DNA of 64,000 nucleotides from Corythoichthys intestinalis (Eukaryota > Chordata > Actinopteri > Syngnathiformes > Syngnathidae). The stretch spans positions 2,875,898-2,939,897 of the forward strand of contig NC_080410.1 in NCBI RefSeq assembly GCF_030265065.1, written 5' to 3'. Under the pieces are notes generated by a model. That model made no database searches and was not told the origin of the DNA. It worked only from the letters and a program-made list of their open reading frames with translations. Of the stretch, positions 49,101 to 58,100 are shown one piece after another (position 1 is the first letter of the stretch; each line of letters starts with the position of its first letter). The translations under genes were made by a program, and so were the position numbers.

Positions 49101-52100
49101 CCACAAAATTGTTTGAATTAGTAAAAAAAAAAAAAAAAGTACTTTTCATCATCAAAACCAACACGTTTTACGTACCTAAGAGTAGCAAGGAGTCAAGACT
49201 TCAAAATTGTCACTGACATACTTTATTAAACAGGTTTAAGTCATCTACAAACGTATAAAAAAAAACTGCTTGTACAAACACTACGAAAAGAAAATTGTAC
49301 TATACTACTGTTGGGCAATGGCTTATCAGGGCACAGCAGAAAGTGACCTTATCCAACATTGTAGCTTCTTCACCTTCACATGGAAGAATCATGTTTATGG
49401 GTATGGTTCCTGTTAAGATATTATACTTCTGACAAACATTTCCGATGACCCTTTCAACATGGATTCTCAAATGTGCTGACAGCGGCCTTTTGTAAATGCT
49501 GGGAGTTTGACATCTGAACACTACATGCCCACACATTCTTGTATGTCAAAACCTCTGTCAGCCAAGACAATGTCCCCAGGCAACAAATTATCACAAAAAA
49601 AAAAAAATCACTGTTCAGGGTTTTATGTTTGTCACTTGTATGCCCTCCCCAGCCTTTTGATATGAAACAAATGGCTCCCTTGGGTGTAATACATATTAAA
49701 TACTTCATAGTGTGGTGGTGCTTGTACAGTGGGGAGAACAAGTATTTGATACACTGCCAATGGGAAAACTCATTGGCAGTGTATCAAATACTTGTTCTCC
49801 CCACTGTAGCTGGAAAACATTTGGGCACGTGCTTTCAGATTTGATGGGTTTTCTGTGAAAATTTCAAAACGGTCAATAATCACAGTCTGTGTCACATCGT
49901 GATTGGTGTTGTGCGTCTCATCCTCTGTGATTAGCTGATCACCTTCTTCTCCAGCTTCATGTGTCCCCTCTTCAGTCTGTAGCTGACCACTTTCTTCTCC
50001 AGCGTCAGGTGTCCCTTCCTCATTCTGTTAGTGACTGTTTATTTCACCAGGCTCAGATGGTCCCTCCTTAGTCTGCAGCTCTTCAATGTTTGCATCCTGC
50101 TGGACCCCCATCTCTGGTGCTTGCAGTGTCTCTTTCCGTAGCTGCTCACATTCGTCTTGCAGAGCGTGCAGTGTTTGTCGGTGTAACACAGGGGTCTCCA
50201 AACCAGTCCTCGAGGGCCGCTGTGGGTCCTGGTTTTTGTTCATACCGATCAAGCATAGACCTTTTAACCAATGTGGTTTGTACTAAAACAAGCAGCACCT
50301 GACTGCAATCAACTAATTAAACATATAAAACACCAGATTGGTGAAAAGGTGTGGTCTTGATTTGTTGGAGTGAAATCCTGCACCCACTGCGGCCCTATGT
50401 GGAATAGTTTGGAGACCACTGGTGTAACAGATGTGTGTCCCAGATGTAGGGATGGTGCCCAGTCTGGGTCAGTCTCCATCATTTCATAAGCTGGTTCACC
50501 TGCAATCACAGGTTTTATTTAGAAAGCTAGGTAAGATTGGATATTTCCATGGCATTTCACTGTCGTAAACACTTAATCAGACATGCTGCCATCCCATCAG
50601 ATCTCTCAGATCACAAAAGGAAATCTCGCGCATTGATAAATATTTCTGTGCATCTTTGCTGTTTACCTTTATATTTTAAATCATTCACTCTATAATGTTT
50701 TTATAAACAATAACTGAATAAATTAAACACTGATTTATCACGTACAGATTAACCCATTTCAACTGCCCTCCCTCTTTGCCTGTAGTTTACAAGTGAGCCT
50801 AGCTAGCTAAGGTTAGCCAATGAGAAAATAGCGACTTTAGAAAGAAAAAAAACAGCATATTCAGTATCAATACTTTGAAAAAAACTGACTTGCCTTTATG
50901 AAAATGCCGAGAGCAAACACGCCGGAAGGGAGATATGGTGTCGAAAGTGATGCCCTTCCGTCTCACTGCTGCGACCCAGACCATCCGACGCCGCTTCATT
51001 AGTTCCTCAACCTGCTGTCTATAACCTCTTTTCCAAGAGGGAAAACGAAAAAATCATACGTCGTGGTCAATTTGCTGCCATTTTTGCCGTGTGATTTAGT
51101 ATGGCAGCCTTTCAAACAACACGAGTGTCCCATTTATCAAAGACAATGATGAAAGCAAAGACGATTCTCACTGCTCAGTTGTTTACAATAAGTGTACACT
51201 CAAAATGGCGATTCAACCCACAATGCACTGCGGCTTTTGACAGCGTTACGTCACCTGACAAAGACCGATTGCTGTGAGAATGGCTTGGCCGATAGTCTCT
51301 GCTAAACTTGACTCGCCCGACATATTTTCTTTCAGCCCACCTTCGCCGACTGTGAGAAACGCGGGATTTTTGCAGTAGAAATGAATGAATGAATGAAGTG
51401 AGAAAGGTCAACCTTGAGCTACGGTCCAGTCCAACAGAGACCCCTGGTGGCTATTCTTAGTAAATTTACTGGGCTCATGGACGTAAAAGTGACACGAAAA
51501 GCACAAAATACTCTTTAAATAGTTTCTCCTAAATGTGTATTTAACCTAGATATTGTTATTATCACAATGACTCATGTCCAAGAGGCGACCGCCACCGTTC
51601 AGTAGGCTTTATTCATTTTCAAGCAACGTGAACAAACAGTCTGAGCTGCTCCAAGCTTTTATTTTGTTACTTCCGGTGTCCAGTCGTGTGAATTTGCATA
51701 TTAAGCTAAATATTTAGTTTCACCCTTTTCCAGATTTAACATTTAGATTTAGCATTTAGTATATAAATTTAATAATTACATTTAGGATATAATTTAAGAT
51801 TTAGATTTAAAATATTAAATTTAATATATAATTTAAGATTTAGATTTAAAATTTAGATTTAATATATAAATGTAAAGTTTGGATTTAACATATAAATTTA
51901 GGATATAAATTTAACATTTAGATTTAATATATAAATATAAAGTTTGGATTTAACATATAAATTTAGAATATAAATTTAATATTTAGGATATGAATTTAAT
52001 ATTTACATTTAAGATATAAATAAACATTTAGTTCTGGATTTCAACATTCAGGTACAATACTGATTGTTTAGCAACTTAAATATTTATTTTTAAATAATGT

Positions 52101-55100
52101 TGTAAATGTGCAAAAAAAAAAGTGACAAAAAATTTCACACCACATTTTAAACACTGTGTGGCGCTAAATATGAGAAAATGTTGTCGAAATTTTCAGCATG
52201 TGCTCCTTTACAAACGGCGCCCCATAGGGGGGCAGCGCCTGTCTGCATCAATATAATTCCTTCTAGTGAGGGGAGAATTAGGGGTGTTTTGAGCTGTTTA
52301 TGCTGATGCATTGTGTTCGTCCTGCACATATTCCAGGTTCCCTCATGAAGAAACACCCCTCGTTGTCAATAAAAGAGAATTCAGAATTGACATTGAGGGG
52401 TGTTTCTTCAACAAGAAAAAGGCTCAGTGCTTTAATACTGAATGGCGGCGATGATGGCAGACAATTTCGTTTCTAGGTTCAGCGACGAATCCGACGTAGG
52501 ACGTAACGAATGTTCATCTAATGGTGACGAGGAGAGTTACGAAGCATTAATCGGTGTCTTACGTTACCAATTTGAGCCCAAACGAACGCCAATGCAGCAT
52601 AAAACGGTCATTGAGGGGAGCAATGACACTGATGAAACATCGGCAGCAGATCGTGTGGGAAACACCAATGATTTGTTTTGCATTTCTTTTTGTGAAGCTG
52701 ATACACTGTGACTGCAAAATAAAGGAATGCATAGAATAATTATCATTTATTGCGCTATCTTAGCTTTTCGCTCTGCCAACAGACACACATATGAATGGGA
52801 TCAGAGGATTTGTTCTATATATTTTACGAACGATAATTTATACATGTGTCCAGTCCTGTATCCAATGCGTGACATTTTTTTATTATAAAAAAGTACTCAC
52901 TCTGGCCATTTCGAGCTTGGCTGCTCCCCTCCTTTGCTTAGCCTTAGCCTCCTTTGCTAGTCATCGTCCTCTTTCTTGATATCTCGGGACATTTAGGTGA
53001 CTGCGCGTGTATGGTCAGCACCGCAACTCCTTTGAGCAGCAATCTTTTAGCAAAATCCGATTTCACTTGTCCATAGTTCAAGAAGCTTTCAGGTGGAAAA
53101 TGTGCACCACAGAAAAGCGTGCTGGAGGCTGTGTTTAGAAAATTAGCCCTCTTTGCACGGACAACCTTTACCCATTGTCTGCGTAGTCCAGCTTTTTTTT
53201 TCTCGCGTTCGGGAACTCATGGATACTATATTCCGATAAATAACTATTTGTACACCACATAGCACAGCAGTTTTGAACCATTTTTGTGATGTTTTCGTCA
53301 AACAAACTCCAACGCTACTCTCTCGTCGTTAAAAAACAATGGCACCTGGCTCCGCCTCGACTGTCAATCACTTGTCGTGACGTCCTCGCCCCATTCGGCT
53401 GTTTCCGGAACACTTTCGGAAATGTTCGTCATTTTTTATCTATTTTCGATAATTGCTCATTAATGTGATTGATTTTTTTTGTTAACTTTATCAATATTTG
53501 TTATCTTGGCACATAACGGTTCTATTGATGTCTCACACCGCCTTTGCCGCTACATACCCTTTAAGATGGCGGCTGTTCACCAACGCATCTAGTTCTTTAT
53601 TATACATGTTGCTAATGCAGCTGTGTCTGTCATTTGCATCTAGTTCTGTATTTATGTGATAGCTACCTAAGCATCATGTGGGCGTAGTTTGTCGGCTATC
53701 GCCTACAGTCAGGTATTATTGGAGCCACCGAGCGTCGTGTTTGCGTCTCCGTGAGTCCGTCTTTCTCAGACTTTTCTCTCGTCAGTCAACCAACATAGTA
53801 ACGCACACCTCTCCCGCCTCAGTAACGGTAACGGCGTTGCCAAGATGAGAAAAGTAATTAATTAAAATACTCACTACTGAAGAAAATAACGCCGTTAGTA
53901 ATACCGTTATATTCTAACGCCGTTATTAACAACACTGCTCAGCGCACAAGAAAATCTATGCAGTGCACAGAATAAAATTCGACAGAAACACATTGTAGCG
54001 TCACTAGGACGCAGGGGTCGCATTAACCGAATATTTTCCGTCGTTGACCGTTTTTTTAAAACGGTGACGGAAAAAACTGAAGTCTGTCCGTCATTTTGAG
54101 AGGTTGCAATTCACACCCCAGACCACAGGGTGGCGAGTGAGCATATTAATTAGCTATTGTCTCTCTTAATGCATGACGTCGTTGGCTATTCTGTCAGAAT
54201 ATTGTAGCGTCACCGGGGTCTGGCGGCGGTACCGTGATTTACACATCAACGCGAGGTTCTTATTGGTGCACCCGTTGTGCCAGCGCGTCATCCAATTGTT
54301 GGACTAGATTGCCGCCTGTGTATAGACCCCAATCACATGACGTCACAACTCCGCCCCCCTGACTGGAGCCGCCATATTGTCCGTCAGCTCGTCTCGTTTA
54401 CACATTACCGCTACGTGCTATTACGGCGTGTTTTTCTGCTCATTAACATTAATAATCAAAATGGTGAAGGCGTGTGTGGCGGTTGGTTGCAATAACAGAG
54501 AAGATAGACGGAGAGACTTGAAGTTCTACCGTATTCTGAGAGACCAGAAGAGGAGAGCGAGATGGACTGCTGTAATTCGACAAGAAATCTGGGCACCAAA
54601 CGATCACCACAGACTATGTAGTAGTCATTTTATATCTGGTAAGATGCATTTAATAGATATTTAGAAGATTTTGGGCTGACAACCACAATTAAGATCATTG
54701 TGTGACGTTGCTGATTGGGGTCTATATAGTTGCCTCTTTTTCTTTGGGGGTGGAGTTGTTGTTTTGTTGGTGTTGTTGGCGGTAAGCAGAGTAAAAAGAG
54801 GCAGAAAAATACCACGACTTCCGTGTCTAATTTTTCGCCGCCAAGCAAGCATTACAATATTAATTAAAAATGAATGAAAACTAAATACTATTGAATATGT
54901 CATCATTATCATTTTAAAAATTTAAGTGACGGGTAAAAATAGATTATGACTGGATTTTTATGACCCTGTCAGTCAAAATGACAGACAACGAAAATGTCTA
55001 GCGCAACCTCTGCTAGGACTACTGTTTTTCAGCGTGTCACCGATTGATGCATTCGTTACAGCAACGCTACTTGGCCAATTGTTGGCACTGCTGTGATATG

Positions 55101-58100
55101 TCAGCGCGACACTCCTATTGGTGCGTTCGATTTGGCAACGTTACTAGGACGATTGTCGGCGCCGCTGTAATGTGTCAGCGCGACACTCCGGTCAGTGTGT
55201 TCGATACGGCAACACGACGCTCCTATTGGTGCATTCGATTCGGCAGCGCGACGCTCCCATTGGTGGAGAAAAGTGAGCCTGACTCCTGTGCTGATTTACT
55301 GAAGCAACATTCCGAAACATACAGTATTAATTAGTATCTCATTTTAGAACTGATTTAATCTAGTTAATTAGACCAACAAAATTGTTTTCTGTACAATTTT
55401 GCAACGTAACTCAATGAGCGACAGGTGCCAATAATATGATACAGTTCTCTTCACTTGCGCTAATCAGCTAATCGTAGCTTTGACAGTGTTGCGCATATGT
55501 GCCCTGCCCATACGCACCATGCAAGTTAGCTAGCTAAGGACAGTGCAGCGGAGTTAAGAGAACTCATCATGGCGCAAGAAACGGGCAGCGATACTACGCT
55601 TATCAAGCCAGTGTAAAAAGGAAATGCAGTTCTTTTAAAATGGAATGGCTGTAGGAGTATGTGCAAACAGAGGAACAAGCGGTGAAACTGAGTGAGATTT
55701 TTTTCTGTCGTTTTTTTTTTTTTTTTCCCCTAAACCTGCCCTGTATACACTGCAAATTTATGTCTTAATCAGATATTTTTTCGTAAATCTAGTAAAATAA
55801 TTTTCTCCATCTTGTTTTGAGTGTTAAAGACAGTTAACAGATTAATGCATCAGAATATTCCACTGACTTTAAGTCAATACAACTATTTGTTCTTACTTAG
55901 CCCATACATCTAAAAGTTGGTCATTTTTCACCTATATCGAGAAAAAAAATGGCAAGGCAAGGCAAGGCAAATTTATTTATATAGCACAATTCAACACAAG
56001 GCAATTCAAAGTGCTTTACATCACATGAAGACCATAAAAATCACATTTAAATCAACACAACGTAAAAACCAAGACAAAAGATCACATTTAATCACAGAAT
56101 AAAAATAAATAAATAAAAATAAAACAAAAATAGAAATAAAGCAAAAACTACTACTAATAATAATCATTGAAATCAGCAATGGAGATAAGCACAAGAGGAA
56201 TAGAAGGCAGGTAGATTGAAATGTATAGACAGTTATGGATATGCAGTGCTAAACAAAAGCGTTTTTAGCCCTGATTTAAAGGAGCTAACAGTTTGAGCAT
56301 ACTTCAGACGTTCGGGTAACTTGTTCCAGAGGTGAGGAGCATAATAACTAAATGCTGCCTCACCCTGCTTGGTTCTTGTTCTTGGAACATGCAGAAGAGC
56401 CGTTCCAGACGACCTTAGGGGTCTAGATGTCTCATAGGAATCTAACAAGTCAAGCATGTATTTTTGTCCAAGGCCATTAAGTGTTTTGTAGACGAGCAGT
56501 AGTATTTTATAGTCTATCCTTTGACTCACTGGAAGCCAGTGTAGCGATTTCAAAACCGGTGTAATGTGGTCCAGCTTCCTTGTATTTGTGAGGACTCTGG
56601 CTGCAGCATTCTGTACTAGCTGCAGCTTCCTGACTGATTTTTTATCAAGACCTGTAAATATACCGTTGCAGTAGTCCAATCTGCTGAAAACGAATGCATG
56701 CATAAGTTTTTCCATGTCTTGTTGAGTCAGAAGCCCCTTAATTCTGGTTATATTTAATGCTTACAAATAATGTTTTGCACAACAGCTATTCTTGAATTAA
56801 GAACATTTTTGACCTTTCAAAGCTTTTTAAAGATTAAAAATACTAATATATTGCTTAAAATAAGTATTTTAGGCTTATTTTCATTCATTCATTCATTTTC
56901 TGTGCCGCTTATCCTAACGAGGGTTTAGCTAGCTATTTTTCTTCGAGAAATCTGAGTGAAATTTACTTGAAGCACTGGCAGATAATTTCACTTTTTTTCC
57001 TAGTAGGTTTACACTGAAAACAAGGGAATTTAACTAGTTTTAAGGAGGTGTGTTTTCGCAGTTTTAATGTAGGAGTTTGATATACTGTACTCCCATTGTG
57101 GTTGTTCATTTTGTTTTATTAACTCCCCCATGCCACAACTGGACTTTACCTAGGCCAAAGCAGGACTCTTGCTATGGTTAAAGCAGGTCTCTAACATATA
57201 ACATAGTACACATCTCATGAACAACAAGATTTTGGTCTTTTTCATTTTAATTGGGCCAAATCAATTATATTTAAAGTAGGGCTGTCAAAATTATCGCGTT
57301 AATGGGCGTTAATTTTTTTTTTTTTTAATTAATCATGTAAAAATATTTGACGCAATTAACGCAGATGTCCCGCTCAGACAGATTTAAATGACAGTACAGT
57401 GAAACGCTCACTTGTTGTTATGGAGTTTTGCCGCCCTCTGCTGGCGCTTCGGTGCGACTGATTTTATAGGCTTCAGCACCCATGAATGAGCATTGTGTAA
57501 GTAATTATTGACATCAACAATGGCGGGCTACTAGTTTATTTATTTATTTATTTTTTAAACGAAAACATTAAGAGGGGTTTTAATATAAAATTTCTATAAC
57601 TTGTACTAACATTTTTCTTTTAAGAACTACAAGTCTTTCTATCCATGGATCGCTTTAATAGAATGTTAATAATGTAAATGCCATCTTGTTGATTTATTGT
57701 TATATTAAACAAATACAGTCCTTATGTTGTGTATGTTGAATGTATATATCCATCTTGTGTGTTATCTTTCCATTCCAACAATAATTTACGGAAAAATATG
57801 GCATATTTTATAGATGGTTTGAATTGCGATTAATTACGATTAATTAATTTTTAAGCTGTAATTAACTTCATTAAAAAATTTTATCGTTTGACAGCCCTAA
57901 TTTAAAGTAAAATAATGAAAATTGCTGCTGCAATTTCATTCTTTCAGTAAGCCATGTAACTTGCTATGATCCGAGGTTTTGAACAGGCATGATGCTGGTG
58001 TGTGGCCACCGGCCACCTACGCATCTGATGTTGCTCACAGTGGTCCGCAGTGTGCTCAGGGAGCTAGTGTGTCTGCTCAAACACATGAAAAATGAGAGGG

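Larger units (their letters stand above)
48411..51267 (-). mobile_element. ISL2EU (IS4EU)-like transposon, copy 2
   Basis: CGGTCTTTGTCAG ends flanked by AT at 48409-48410 and 51268-51269, inside the spacer of the palindrome. On the minus strand, in order: THAP exon (51133-50888), acidic linker (50252-50028), DDE_Tnp_4 catalytic part (49741-49300). Two MITEs have entered it (49727-49806 and 50189-50421). Copy 1 is at 38978-40550. Confidence 0.8.
47383..52224. mobile_element. Foldback element: palindrome with arms of about 942 bp
   Basis: 47383-48324 and 51285-52226 are inverted copies differing at only a handful of positions by eye (for example AAAGTTAC against AAATTTAC). The element is flanked by TAGGGGGG at 47375-47382 and 52225-52232, a direct repeat of the target-duplication type. 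The original spacer (48325-48408 plus about 15 bp) was only about 100 bp before the ISL2EU-like element inserted. Arms include an AT-rich minisatellite (TAAATCTAAATGTTAAATTT-like) and no ORF of note. Confidence 0.85.
47165..53560. mobile_element. TTAA-flanked THAP transposon (Kolobok-like), holding the palindrome
   Basis: AGGGTATGTCG at left and AGGGTATGTAGC read inward from right, flanked by TTAA at 47161-47164 and 53561-53564; the uninterrupted relative at 62030 has the single target TTTAAGATGGC. Without the palindrome it is about 1.55 kb. It holds two convergent ORFs: a QFEP-type ORF (52442-52711, +) and a THAP ORF (53281-52944, -). TTAA duplication plus a THAP protein is the combination known for Kolobok elements; no transposase core remains. 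Confidence 0.75.
46641..53937. mobile_element. hAT element of 897 bp, split by a 6.4-kb TTAA insertion
   Basis: CAGTGTTGTTAATCTTAC at left and CAGTGTTGTTAATAACGG read inward from right, flanked by CTCAGCAC (46633-46640) and CTCAGCGC (53938-53945). The parts 46641-47164 (524 bp) and 53565-53937 (373 bp) add up to 897 bp, exactly the length of the uninterrupted relative at 61560-62456. Non-autonomous. Confidence 0.93.

Noticed and set aside
47383-52226. Palindrome as an assembly artefact
   Set aside because: Arms differ at a few positions, the outer ends have a TAGGGGGG direct repeat, and the surrounding layers close correctly around it. Long reads are still needed to exclude it fully.
52442-52711. 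A small host gene
   Set aside because: It lies inside a TTAA-flanked transposon next to that element's THAP ORF and shares a motif with another TTAA element.
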